NCBI GenBank assembly: GCA_001949185.1
Contig: BDGG01000006.1
Span: 354,827-418,826 of the forward strand
Length of the DNA stretch: 64,000 nucleotides
Direction of reading: 5' to 3'
From: Ramazzottius varieornatus
Taxonomy: Eukaryota; Tardigrada; Eutardigrada; Parachela; Ramazzottiidae
Shown here in pieces: positions 46,930 through 64,000 of the stretch. The notes below the pieces were generated by a model that worked only from the letters and a program-made list of their open reading frames with translations, was not told the origin of the DNA and searched no databases. Each line of letters begins with the position of its first letter. Within the stretch, counting starts at the first letter, position 1. The translations under genes were made by a program, and so were the position numbers.

Positions 46930-48937
46930 TTACAAGACGAAACCGACAGTGTATACTGTTAAGATGGTCACAATGCACGTGTGTACCGCTGGTCCGTCGG
47001 ATGTGGGAGTAGTTGTAGCGGCTGCTTCAGCTTGACCACCTCCAGTTTGGACTAAAGGAATAGCAGTCGGATTAGCGCTGACGGGGTCCACGGGTGATGC
47101 CGGTGTTAATACTTTCCCTGTGATGCTTGCATTGTTGCAGCTATTCCCCGTAGTGCAGAGGCAGATCGTCAGTCGATTACCGACATTAGTTTTCGGAGGG
47201 CAAACGGCGCTTCCCCCAGGATTGCGTAGTTCGTTAAGATATGGAGTTTCAATTTTTGAGTTATCGAAGCAACTTCTGTACACGCACCTGGCCTAAGTCT
47301 TGGCATGGACAAAAGTCTTGGCAAGTGGTTTCCGAAACAGCGGCTCCGCCAGCTGTGTTCGCTTACGGTTGAAACAGAACCGGCTTTCGCCACACACTTG
47401 CGGCTCTACAGAGAGACGAACGTTCTACAAAACTGATGGAAACCTGATCTGTTCTCCATTTTCAACAATCTATTAACGCCTTTTCGATAGTCGAGGTAGA
47501 AAAGAAAATGGAGAAAGGAAGAACTGGCATCACTGAGAATTTTCGGAAATAAGAACTTACCTTTGACGAAGCCTATTTCATCCACGAAAGAACGCAGATT
47601 ATGGTTGTTCATCGGTAAACCACTATTTCCAAATGCGATCAACATGTCTACTAGGAGAGCTTCTTCTGTCGTGTCCAGCTTCGTCTTTCGGCCGAACTTC
47701 TGAGCTGTAGGTGATCTTGACGATGGTTATCCGGGGAACACGAAACGTGAGCGAAGCTTGCCGAGCTGACAACCCGTTGGCCACTGCGCGAACTGCATCC
47801 ATCAGACTTTCCTCGGTATACTTCCGGCGTGTCTTGCTCTTAAAACCTTCCGACATTTGCTAAGCTCAAGTTACTCAAGACTGGAAGAAAAACTCAAGAA
47901 AGAGTACGACAGAATTTCAAATGATACTGGAGTGACTGAACAATAAAAAGCGCATTGCGAAATCCTGACTTCATGACGTCATACGACCAGTTTCTATTCC
48001 GATACAACATTCTTTGTGTTAAACTGCCGCCGGGCCGTGCTGCCAAGACTTAGGCCAGGCGCGTGTACAGGTATTTGACTGCAAAAAGAGCAATGTTCAC
48101 GACATGGGCAGCACCGACAAATTAATTCAAAATTGTCCGGAACAAATTAATTCAGTAACACCTGGTATGTTGACATCTCACTTTTTGCTACTGACTTAAT
48201 CGTCTAACTATCCAGTAATCGTCTCACTTTCAAATCGGGAAAGCGGTCGCGCACTACGACGCTAGTCATCTGAGCCGTGTCGAGCACTAAGTTTTGGGAC
48301 CTGACAACGCCATCTGATGTAGCAAGCATTGACTTAGACGACGCCAATGTCTGACCGCTTGTCTGCTTAATGATCAGACGACCACAACGGTAACATTTCA
48401 AGGGGCTAACATTTTGAACTAAGAAGCTTTGACTGTCTCGACGGCGTCATGATGTTAGACTTGGATGGAACTCTCAACTGGCAGTGTAGTGAAACAAAAC
48501 GAAAGTAGAAGAGCGGAGCCCATTTCCAGGCTCTCGAAGACATCTCTGCTTACTTGTATTGTTATCCGCTTGGTATTCCACTACCATTTCACAAGCCATG
48601 TTGGACGCCGGAACACCTGCATACCTAACAGAGTACTGCACTTCATAGATATTTCTGCACAACCGCTGGATTGCTGGAGGCGCAGTCCGGCTGGTTACTG
48701 CTTTCCCAGACGGATGGGCCCGAAGAGCAGGCTACGCACTCAGTGATGTCTGCAAAATGTCCTTCGGGGTAAGCATCTATGAGAGTATGCGGAACGTAAC
48801 TGAAATTTCAGTGATCTGATGGTGCGCGTACCAGCCGCAACTTCCGTCTTGGAACAACTGAACAGCACGGTCAAAAGTATCCAGGCACAGCTGAGACTGT
48901 ATCCTCCCGTCTTCCATGAAAGTTCCAGCACCATCAT
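46930..48937 (-). CDS. Ly6/three-finger-type GPI-anchored protein (exon structure partly uncertain)
   Basis: Exon 1 (48937-48832) has a signal-like hydrophobic stretch (YSLSCAWILLTVLFSC). Exon 2, starting at 48761 in matching phase, reads ITECVACSSGPSVWESSNQ then PDCA, the usual start of a Ly6/three-finger domain. A middle piece near 48610-48560 (NMACEMVVEYQADNNTS) and the last exon (47286-46930) complete it. The last exon has RSCFDN, AVCPP and ICLCTTGNSCN, the conserved C-x-C-x5-C-N ending. A Ser/Thr/Pro stalk and a C-terminal hydrophobic tail (IVTILTVYTVGFVL) suit a GPI anchor. How exon 2 joins the middle piece is unclear: the frame of exon 2 ends at a TGA near 48653, so a splice I did not find, or a frame error, must lie between. 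The intron before the last exon contains a pogo-type transposon. Such proteins act at the cell surface; no specific role can be given. Confidence 0.6.
47281..48065 (-). mobile_element. Pogo-type DNA transposon with degenerate transposase
   Basis: Ends CACGCACCTGGCCTAAGTCT and, inverted, CACGCGCCTGGCCTAAGTCT are paired for at least 25 bases (to TTGGCA). TA flanks both ends. On the minus strand a frame from 47856 reads RRKYTEESLMDAVRAVANGL and SARQASLTFRVPR, the psq/pogo helix-turn-helix of CENP-B/Tigger transposases. The next expected block continues in another frame: EALLVDMLIAFGNSGLPM then LRSFVDEIGF. So the gene is frame-shifted at about 47680, and the DDE catalytic domain is absent (785 bases in all). 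The element sits in an intron of the Ly6-like gene, its left end 3 bases from the acceptor of the last exon. Same family as the MITE at 21420-21585. Confidence 0.85.
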
Positions 48938-50006
48938 TGTTGAGTACAACAGTAATCTTAATAAGCTCGTACTGAAACGAAACAAAACATCCACCCTGGA
49001 GAATAAGACCTTATGGAATAAGTCGTTTATTCTGAGATATACGTAATTTAGGAAGACACTGCAATTCTGGGGTTTCCATAGAAAAGAGTGGTCGCAGATG
49101 TTGCGAGCTCGAAGGACAATGGTCGTGGAGGATGCTGAACTAATTTAATTTCTGCGTAGCGAAAAGGTAAAACGATCCGAGATGTTAGAATAGGATAAAG
49201 AAAGGTGGGTGCTGAAGATGAACTCAATTCGTTGCTGCTTAACTTAGTATTGTGATCCTTGTACACTCACTACTGTGCCGCATATGATTACAGAAAGGGT
49301 TCTCACATTATGCGGTATGACTTTCGTGCAAAAACAACTTAACTGTGCGTCGGCGACTGCCATAACGTTGCTCGAAGTTGCTTTTATTCCCTCTATACGG
49401 TAATTTACTTGGTTTTTCACATACAACATTATGACAGAAAGTTCTGATAATCTTCATTTTCTGGTGCCAAACAGCCAATAACGCATAACAGTCAAGTGAC
49501 AAAAACTTTAGTACCTAGCCCGAAGGATGTTTTTTTAAATCTAGGACGACAGCAGATTTGTCTCGTTCAGACACACAGCTAAGGTTTAACTAGACGATCA
49601 TAGACTGAAATCCGTCCGCAAGACTAACACTGTACCCTCTGCTGATGCAATAGTGATAGTTAATGGCGTAATGCCTACAGGAGTGTGCGTTCGCAGTTTC
49701 GATTTGAGTGGCTTGAAAGGTGCAGCGCTTCTTCGGCTCCGTTGTGCAGTTACATCCGCAAGGAGCAGACTTGGATCACGGACAACATAAATATCTGGCC
49801 ACGCGGCACGGATGATAGTGGTCGGCAGTCAAACGCATAGAGCTGGACTTACAGTTCTCCAGTCGCCAGTCGCAGATAATCGGACCGAACATGGATTAAC
49901 CGACCATCCGGAAGCCGAATACGCACAGACGTCCTAAGAAGAAAAGGGCAATAAATTGTCCGATTGAGGCTCGTTAAAGCTGCTCGAGAAGACGTACAAA
50001 GCAAGC
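48938..50006. other. Spacer, nothing recognised
   Basis: About 1 kb between the Ly6-like gene and the BTB-BACK gene. It has AT-rich stretches and no supported coding or repeat content. Confidence 0.4.
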
Positions 50007-51377
50007 TTACGGCGTAGCGGCAGGAAGGACCTCAGCCCCCTCGTCAACCGGCTCAGCCGCAAGAGACTTCGGCTGCAAAGGTCCACCAAAAGGCAGCCGG
50101 GCTTCGTCCATATTAACCATGTAGACAATCATGTCCGCCATTTCTTCCGCCGTGAAGAATTCATCCTGAAACATAACAAGACAGAATCCGCTCAGTGACA
50201 CTTGTGCGGATAGCTCAAGTGTGAAACCATGCTGACTGTCACTCTTCTGGCAATCCCGCAGAACTCCTTCAGAGTCATTCTGGGGAAACAGATCAAGTTC
50301 AAAGCATCGCCAAGCATTTCTCGTTGGTTTTTCGGACCGTCCGCCAGTCGACCTTGACGTTCGGATTCAGCCTTTGCCCACCTGCAACATATGAATTCTT
50401 ACGGTACTATTGCCATATTGCAGCACTTGAGAAATACGAGATTATCGTCGCCAATAACTCTATGGCTTCTTCGTAAATGGAAATTTCCGGCAGCTTGTTC
50501 GGACCTTCCATACGCGTATCTATCTGCCAGATGTAGATGAGACGTGCTCGAGTCAGGTTTTTGTAGTACTCCTCCTTCTGGAAAAGCTTCCAAGCGTTTG
50601 CATCGACGAAGGCAGCACAGTGTTTGTTGACCACCGCATCCTCGTACGAATCCATCTACAATGCATTTGCACCAAGCTGACCAGGAACTTCGAAGCGTGG
50701 GAAAGTATGCATAATGATAAGTAATAAAGAAACACGTCTCGCCATCTTACCATTTCCAGGATGTCGCCGATCTACTCCATCGAGATGCACGTCCTGTCGC
50801 TTTCAGCGCAGATGCTTTTCAGGGGAACGATATCATACTTGTGAGCCACGTCGTAGATGCCGATAACGTTGTTCGGAGTGATATGCAACGTTTTGTCACT
50901 GTAGACATACCTAAAACAGAAGAAGAACCTGCCTGTAACATTCGCGAAAGCGGCGAAACTGATCAAAAATGTGGCAAAAGCGCTTTTGACATCTCAAGAT
51001 GAACGACGAACGATCCAGCGCGCAGCTCACTTCAGCATCAGCTTGAAGATGTCTGGCATGGTGTCCGTCACTTCCACCACTATATTTTTCTCGGGCAGGG
51101 ATCCGAAGAACATCGCGGCGAAGACAGGACTGCGAGCCGCCAGCAAAGCGCTAAAAAATGCAAAGGAATTCTTCAAGTAGGTTACTCTTACATGACACTA
51201 TCGTAATTATTGGTCTTACCGGTGAGCCTTCATATCTTCTCTTTGCCCGTCAGGTCCAACTCGGAAGACGACATCGCAGAACTCGGTTTTCAGGAAGAAA
51301 GACTCCAGCATGGACGTCGTGCTGGTGATTCCGCTTTGCCAGGCTACGTCCACCTGATTGCCAGCGTTGTCGGCCAT
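50007..51377 (-). CDS. BTB-BACK protein with one in-frame TAG
   Basis: Six exons close in phase: 51377-51220, 51150-51031, 50910-50751, 50655-50459, 50381-50243, 50165-50007, a total of 311 codons with the stop. The BTB domain covers about residues 25-120 (FCDVVFRVGPDG, KAHRALLAARSPVFAAMFFG, YDVAHKYDIVPLKSIC). A BACK-like region follows, with WAKAESERQ, MLGDALNLICFPRMTLKEFC matching BTBD1/2/3/6 in order and spacing. The PHR domain of that family is absent: after the BACK part the protein ends in about 50 residues rich in Ala, Pro and Glu. A TAG interrupts exon 3 at 50774-50772 (SME*IGDILEM). All splice sites on both sides of it are good, so it is a very young lesion, a readthrough site or a base error. 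Start at 51377 is the first ATG before the BTB domain. Confidence 0.75.
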
Positions 51378-51865
51378 CCTTCTCCAAACCCTTCGATACT
51401 CAACTCGCAGCGCTAAGCAGGCGGACTTCGGCGACCTCAGTAAGCTCCTGGTAAAACTGGGATTGTAGAAAGTCTTGTGATTTGTTGAGAGTCGAGAACA
51501 CACCGGAAAAATGCAAACATTTTGTATTCTTTATTGTTTATACAGCGCACCGTTACACCAATTCCCGGCTGAGCTGACGCAAACAGACAGGGATTACTAT
51601 TGTGGTTTGCTTGAAACTCACGTACGTCCTGCGCGAGTTTGAGAAGCAATGGGAAGTCGGAAAATTCTACTGTTCGGAGCGAACATTTTGGGCGGACAGG
51701 TGACGTCACGCCGGTTGTTTAATCTGGCAACTGTTGAACCACTGTTTGCCTGTTTTCTTCTCACTTCTTCAGCTTCAGCTTCAGCAAACGTCCCGTCTAA
51801 ATTGACTTCCTGAGACTTAACCGCAGATACAGGAGGAGTGCTTCCTTCGAGGAACTGTTATCGTG

Positions 51866-58815
<6,950 letters not shown>

Positions 58816-59125
58816 TGTGGTTTGCCGCTCATTCTCACATTGCTATTCGAGGTAGCAGACTTTTTGTTTTATTCCTAGCAGTGTGTGAATAATGCATCCC
58901 CCTAACCATATTACAGTATGACTTGACACGCAGAGGACCGAAAACCTGTGTGCACGATTTATTTCATCTTCGATAAGAAGTGAAAGTCGGATCGTATGGA
59001 CTTTGTTGATCGTAAGAGGTTGAGAATGAAAAGGGCAATACCGTAAAGGGCGGATCGGCGTACATTTTATCGGGCTTATCAGGTGACATTTGGGTGGTTA
59101 ACAGTGGGTCGCCGTCGCCCATGTA

Positions 59126-60346
59126 TCAGGTGCGGAAGTATGACATGTTACTCCCCCGACGAAGATTTTCAAAAACTTCTCCTGGTTCCGAACCTCGGAA
59201 TTTGTGATCAGGTCATCCACTCATACTAGCAAGGTACTTCAGTCATTTTTTCGGCATCGTGTTCGTGCCTGTAATGTAAGAGAATAGGACAAGAGAAACG
59301 ATAAAGTCTCGGTAGCCATTTTTGGTAGCCGCTGCGGAAGAAATTATTCTTTCTCGCTGGAGGTGCTGAAATTCTGCGACATAGTGATAATCCTTCGGTA
59401 TCAGAACCCCTCTCTCTGGTGTACGAAGGAGAGTTTCCAGTTCCACCTCCTGCAGTTTTGCGGAAGCGTTTTGTTCAACGTGCACTCTAGAGCTGACTTG
59501 CAACAGTGGTGCTTTGAGTTGACCGAAAGATTTCGTNNNNNNNNNNNNNNNNNNNNNNNNNNNNNNNNNNNNNNNNNNNNNNNNNNNNNNNNNNNNNNNN
59601 NNNNNNNNNNNNNNNNNNNNNNNNNNNNNNNNNNNNNNNNNNNNNNNNNNNNNNNNNNNNNNNNNNNNNNNNNNNNNNNNNNNNNNNNNNNNNNNNNNNN
59701 NNNNNNNNNNNNNNNNNNNNNNNNNNNNNNNNNNNNNNNNNNNNNNNNNNNNNNNNNNNNNNNNNNNNNNNNNNNNNNNNNNNNNNNNNNNNNNNNNNNN
59801 NNNNNNNNNNNNNNNNNNCTTCTTGATCTTTTCCCCTCCGAGCCATGTCTAAATGTCCAGTGAGGATTTTAGGTAGACACTTTAAATTCTCTTAAAGGTT
59901 TTGCAACAGTTCGGGAAGGAACAAATTCGACATACTCCCTCTGGACGCTGTTGTACATCTTCAGTTGCGGACTTCCCAAGGGGTGACTTCCAACCTAGGA
60001 ATCTCCAGAGCGGAGAAGACGTACCCAACCTCTTACGGTTCAGCCGTTAGCTGCTTCATTACGAGAAACGAAGCATATCTTAGCGCCTGCCTGGGATACG
60101 CTGACGCCTTAAGAAAATTCAAATAGTTGAATCGCCTAAAATTTTGGTTATCCATGATTCTGACAAAACCATTCTTGCCCTACCCCGAAGCTGAAAAACT
60201 TGGGTTAATGGAATGCCAAACGATAGCTAGGAGTGGACACAGTGACTGGAAAAAAGGCTCAGGACAAACGAACAAGGGGGAGTGTAACAATGAAGTTTTG
60301 AAGTTGACTTGTTTCCAGGAGTAACAAATCATACTTCCGCACCTGA
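59126..60346. mobile_element. TA-flanked DNA transposon, copy 2 (inverted, with gap)
   Basis: Ends TCAGGTGCGGAAGTATGACA and, inverted, TCAGGTGCGGAAGTATGATT, with TA outside both. It is the element of 28913-30077 in reverse orientation and nearly identical. A run of 282 N (59537-59818) replaces about 225 bases of copy 1 (29441-29665). The short frame of copy 1 is present here on the minus strand (59503-59243) with only a few changes. It lies 310 bases past the ISWI stop codon. Confidence 0.88.
59537..59818. other. Assembly gap (282 N)
   Basis: A gap inside transposon copy 2; the missing part can be read from copy 1. Assemblers often fail within near-identical repeats. Confidence 0.95.
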
Positions 60347-60840
60347 TAGCAACAATTGCCCAGTTCCAACAGTTAAAAAGGAAATGGTTTGTGGATTAAT
60401 CGATTTAATAATTCAAAGGATATTGCCTCGTACGGAAGTCGGACTTTGCAAACAACAGTAACTAAAGGCATCTGGATGCTGGACAGCGGTAGCAGTACTC
60501 GTACAAGATGACAATAGTTCGCAAAGTAACGCCAACGAATACGTAGGCTTCACATCAAACTGTACGCCGAACTGCGGTCGGCAAAGCTTTTCATCTGAAC
60601 ACTGCCACCGTCCGCATTCCGAACGATCGAGCTTTCAAACAGTACTATATGACGGACTTTTCCCTGTTTTGAGCAACGTCTTCCGCAGGTAAGGACACGG
60701 CTAAGATGGGCAACATCATGTTTCGTATTTGGCATGGAAAAAACCCCAGTACACCACTTGAGCCATAAATTTGTTTCCCATAGGATATGTTGGACTCGTG
60801 CACGAGTATGGAAACGATTAAATACAGTCGGACGGACCAA
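60347..60840. other. Spacer, nothing recognised
   Basis: Between the transposon and the BTB remnant; no supported features. Confidence 0.35.
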
Positions 60841-61568
60841 TGGACTTGGCGATCTCCTGGTGATTTTCGACTAAAGCGTTTTGCCTTGAAGTTCTCTACT
60901 TTTGACGGGCAGCGGGATTTTTTAGGGCTAACGTGCGCGTTGAAGCTACGTGTCGAGTTACGGTTTCCATCAGCGTCCGCCCGGGATGATACTCGAATCG
61001 GATGGGTCCTTCGACGGCTCTACCAATGGCCTGTACACCTCGACTGTACGCTTGTCTTCTCGGATGGAACATGGCGTTTTCTCGCCAATCTTCACACGAG
61101 CATTCGAATGGCACATGGCAGATTACCGTCACGTATATGGAAAACAAGTCGACAAAGACATCAGACGTATTACTGAATTTCCTTTATTACTACCGATAGC
61201 AGGAGAAAGTGTTTAGTGTCGTCATGGAGGTTCTAATCGCAGCGGACAAGTAGGAATTTTACGAAGTGACGAAGGCCTGTAAGAATATTCTAGTGACTCG
61301 GATGGCAAATGGGGTCAGCCGACGAATTCCGTCCCTGTTCTGTTCTGGCTATGTGTCTGCAGATCTACTTGAAGGCATTGCTAATTATAGATCCGCCAAT
61401 CCGACGATAGACGCTATCGACAAGGCTATGAATGTCGCCTTCGAGCTTGGGCGACCTGACCGCGTCAAAGATTTGGTCGAACGCCCGCGAACCCCGGAGA
61501 ACCCTAACGACCAGATTTCTCCTTGGGTTCCCTCTTCGCATGCCGTATCTGATTCGCAATCACAGTGA
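60841..61568 (+). pseudogene. BTB-domain gene remnant
   Basis: On the plus strand, broken parts of a BTB protein follow each other. RLSSRMEHGVFSPIFTRAF (about 61045-61100) corresponds to the HKxxLSxxSPVF region. Then comes NFLYYYR, a stop (TAG, about 61198), VFSVVMEVLIAADK, a second TAG where Tyr is expected, EFYEVTKACKNILVTRM and a BACK-like tail (SADLLEGIANYRSANPT). At least two stops and one frame change are seen. An N-terminal part with QWTWRSPGDFRLKRFALKF may be a remnant of a MATH domain. It belongs with the other BTB genes at 34 and 36 kb. Confidence 0.7.
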
Positions 61569-61778
61569 TAGCTTACTAATGTTCTTCTCCATTGCCGTAT
61601 GCGCTAACGTATAATGGCTATTTTTGGTGTAAGCTTGTTACGGTTGATATAGATCAACAGACACTCGTTGTGAAGACTGCAACGTTTGGAAAGTATGATA
61701 CGAACTGAGGTTTAACAAGAAACAACAAGAAACAAAGTCCTAGCCATATGGTAGATTAACCGCGTTGAATTCCACCTC

Positions 61779-64000
61779 TCATGACGGCCCGTTCATTTCA
61801 CCATGGGCCGAATTATAGTCGTAGAAGCCGCTGGACTGCCTCATCTGAAAATCTGGATGTGAACCGGCACTGGTCTGTACCCCGAACTGCAGCGGTGTGA
61901 TGGCACTGGCACTTCCTTGTCCATTCTGATTTTGCGGGTTGGCTGGTCCTTGCGACGGAGGTCCATTCCACATGCCATCCTGACCTGGGCCATCACGCTG
62001 CATCGGAGGTGGTCCAGCCGCTCCAGCTGGCCCATTATCCGGCCCCGGGCCCTGGTAGTAAGGACCTCTTGGTCCATCCGAGTAAGGTGTCGGGTTCATC
62101 TGCGAGCCATCTCCCTGGTACATTGGCCCACGACCTGGTGGCGGAGAGCCAAACCGCCATCGACCGGGCTGGTACATGCCTGCTCTGTCCCGCGGTGGAC
62201 CACCTCGTGGTGGACCGTTGTCCATGTAGCCGAATGCTGAAGGCCCGACATCGGGGTCGCTGGTCATGTCCGAAAGGGATAATCCTTCCGGTCGAACACG
62301 CCGACGTTCAACCAGCCGTGAATCCTGGTCATTACTGTTCAAAAAAATATTAAAACTAGTGTCAGAAGGCGAGCACACCTTAACGCTTTATGGCGTCTGC
62401 AAGCTTGAATAGTTGGACAGTAGAAGATTGGCAGACTAGAGGCACTGCATCGATGTTGCATTCCGACTGTACAGTACGTCCATACATTGTGCAGAGTATC
62501 GCACGAAGCATCTAACTTAGTTTTCTATTGACTCTGCTGAGGAGAAGTCTCCCACTGACTCTTGTGTAATAACCGGGTCAGTTTGTAACATAGATTGACT
62601 GACAACTTACGCATGGGAAACTGGTGTTCCAACATCAGCAGACCAGGTTTTTCCTGGTGGTCCACGTTGTGAAGGCGACCAGTTCGATGGTCCTCTGTTG
62701 AAGGAGCTGGCAGACGCAGCTTGGCCATAGTCCGCTCTTGACGATTGCGGACCATTGGGTGGGGGATTGCGTACTCGGATAGGCTTATATCCGTTAGCGA
62801 GCGCGTTGCTGCTGGTGGAGTCGACATAGGCCAGACTTTGTGAAGCGTCGCCTTGCAGCAAGGCAGGTAAGGCGTTTTGTGGCTCCGGTGGGCGGATGTA
62901 ACAGCTACAGGCGGTGGGCAAGCGGAAAATGTCGGTGTACAGGCCACGTCTAAATTGAAACAGAAGAGAATCGGTATTTGTTTGCACGCGTAGCTGTGAG
63001 GCTTCAGTGTCAGCGGGAAGAAGAAAGCGTACCCTTGTGGTTCGAAGGCGATCAAGCGTTGGAAGCTGTACTTTTGTACGCAGCGTGTTTCGAAGCTGGT
63101 GGACATGTAGCTGCATGGTGCATGTGGGTAAAAACATTGCTCCAGCCGCACTAGAATGAAATAGAGGAAAGCTTCCTTTCACTTTTTATATACGATGTAA
63201 ACGACATAATTCGGGCATATCGAGTTTCGCACCATAATTCGGGCAACGCGAAAGATGTGAACATTACCTTCAACGCTTGATCCATCCCTCATCGTACGTG
63301 TGTTGATCCAACATTAGGCTTTCTAACACTGGACAGACCCATCTCTATACCAGGCCAAATTCCCGTATTCTACAACGCTTTCCCGTTCTCAAACCTGTTG
63401 AAACCTCGAGGAGAGGGATCACTCTACCTCAGGAAACAAGAAGCGGTTCATTACGCGCAGCAGGATCTGAGAAAAAATATGCCCGAATTACGAGTGAAAA
63501 ACCACTATGCCCGAATTATGTCGTTTACCTCGTACAGTATACAAGGTATGCATTGTTTCATCCCATTATGTTTTCGTCTGGCCTTTTGATCGGGATTTTT
63601 GCTACGATTTCATCTCAACATTTCCACTCAAGATTCAGAGCAATGTACTGTACAATACCTGTCTGTGTCCAGGGTTTGAGGTTGACAATGTACTGCCATT
63701 CACCGCGAGCGTTCATTGCTTGGTAGATTGAACCATAGTTGATGAAGCTAGAAAACATGCATCATGCATTTACACTGTAGTACGAGTACTCGTAAAGGAA
63801 ATGCTCGGCTGGTGTCAGAATGACAGACTTACGCTGGACAAATGTAGCCGCCATCTTTGAAATAGTCATTCTTGTAGGCGTAGTTTTTATAGGCCGGACT
63901 ATTCCTGGCGGCGGATTTGGTGGGTAGATTCATTTTGTCTCCATAATAGAAGGCATAGTCATAGGTGGCTTCCTCGTCGACAGCCACACCGTCCACCAGG
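61779..64000 (-). CDS. Spaetzle-like cystine-knot protein (5' part beyond window)
   Basis: Spaetzle proteins are secreted neurotrophin-fold ligands of Toll receptors in immunity and patterning. Exons seen: beyond 64000-63833, 63747-63659, 63150-63033, 62949-62611, 62334-61779; all phases agree. Domain: GGYICPA, then NARGEWQYIVN, the RLEQCFYPHAPCSYM block, TRCVQKYSFQRLIAFEPQG and DIFRLPTACSCYI. The cysteine spacing, RCVQKYS and the final CSCY are the Spaetzle signature. After the knot the protein goes on for about 280 residues of low complexity: a Ser/Asn/Pro part with NGYKPIRVRNPPPNG, then a Gly/Pro/Met-rich tail (GPPPGRGPMYQ, PAGAAGPPPMQRDGPG). Most Spaetzle proteins end at or just after the knot, so this tail is unusual. 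An inverted-repeat element sits in the intron 63151-63658. Confidence 0.9.
63191..63534. repeat. Inverted-repeat element (ATAATTCGGGCATA arms), Spaetzle intron
   Basis: The left arm starts TACGATGTAAACGACATAAT and reads on TCGGGCATA; the inverted right arm starts TACGAGGTAAACGACATAAT and also reads TCGGGCATA. A second TAATTCGGGCA lies about 30 bases inside each arm. Length 344 bases, no coding content; a MITE-like element. Confidence 0.8.

Overview
The window is nuclear DNA of an animal. Its genes are split by short GT-AG introns, and they encode animal-only proteins: Wnt4, the bHLH factor Hand, a thrombospondin, a Spaetzle-type cystine-knot protein, BTBD1/2, ISWI and ARL1. The Spaetzle gene points to an ecdysozoan (arthropod, tardigrade or relative). 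The compact layout would fit a tardigrade, but I cannot prove the species. No rRNA, tRNA or CRISPR was seen. There are two assembly gaps (19439-19488 and 59537-59818).

Layout. 0-5 kb: two tandem arylsulfatase-B-like genes on the minus strand; the first is a decayed fragment, the second has intact splicing but one in-frame TGA and an altered active-site motif. 5.4-8 kb: Hand. 11.2-11.6 kb: a small single-exon secretory precursor that looks like a neuropeptide gene. 12-14.5 kb: Wnt4 (first exon not found). 17.3-23.1 kb: a 17-exon thrombospondin. 22.3-28.9 kb: a tandem segmental duplication holding the thrombospondin 3' end and a neighbouring gene for an unrecognised secreted protein, each present twice. 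28.9-34 kb: a TA-flanked DNA transposon and a dead non-LTR retrotransposon. 34-37 kb: a BTB gene and a broken MATH-BTB gene. 38.3-39.7 kb: ARL1. 40-42.8 kb: BTBD1/2. 43.4-44.9 kb: an ankyrin-repeat gene. 46.9-48.9 kb: a Ly6-like GPI-anchored protein gene with a pogo-type transposon in an intron. 50-51.4 kb: a BTB-BACK gene with one in-frame TAG. 51.9-58.8 kb: ISWI. 59.1-60.3 kb: a second, inverted copy of the 28.9 kb transposon. 60.9-61.6 kb: a BTB remnant. 61.8 kb to the window end: a Spaetzle-like gene.

Exon coordinates for Hand, thrombospondin, ARL1, BTBD1/2, ISWI, the ankyrin gene, the BTB-BACK gene, the second sulfatase and the visible parts of Wnt4 and Spaetzle were worked out by hand from splice sites and reading phase; in each case the phases close exactly. 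The genes have independent roles (signalling, extracellular matrix, chromatin, Golgi traffic) and do not form a pathway cluster.

The accessory story is in the repeats. There are at least eight families of inverted-repeat elements, mostly in introns. They include a pogo element with its small derivative in a thrombospondin intron, a two-copy family whose arms are built of short degenerate tandem units around a short ORF, and one ISWI intron made almost entirely of three adjacent elements.
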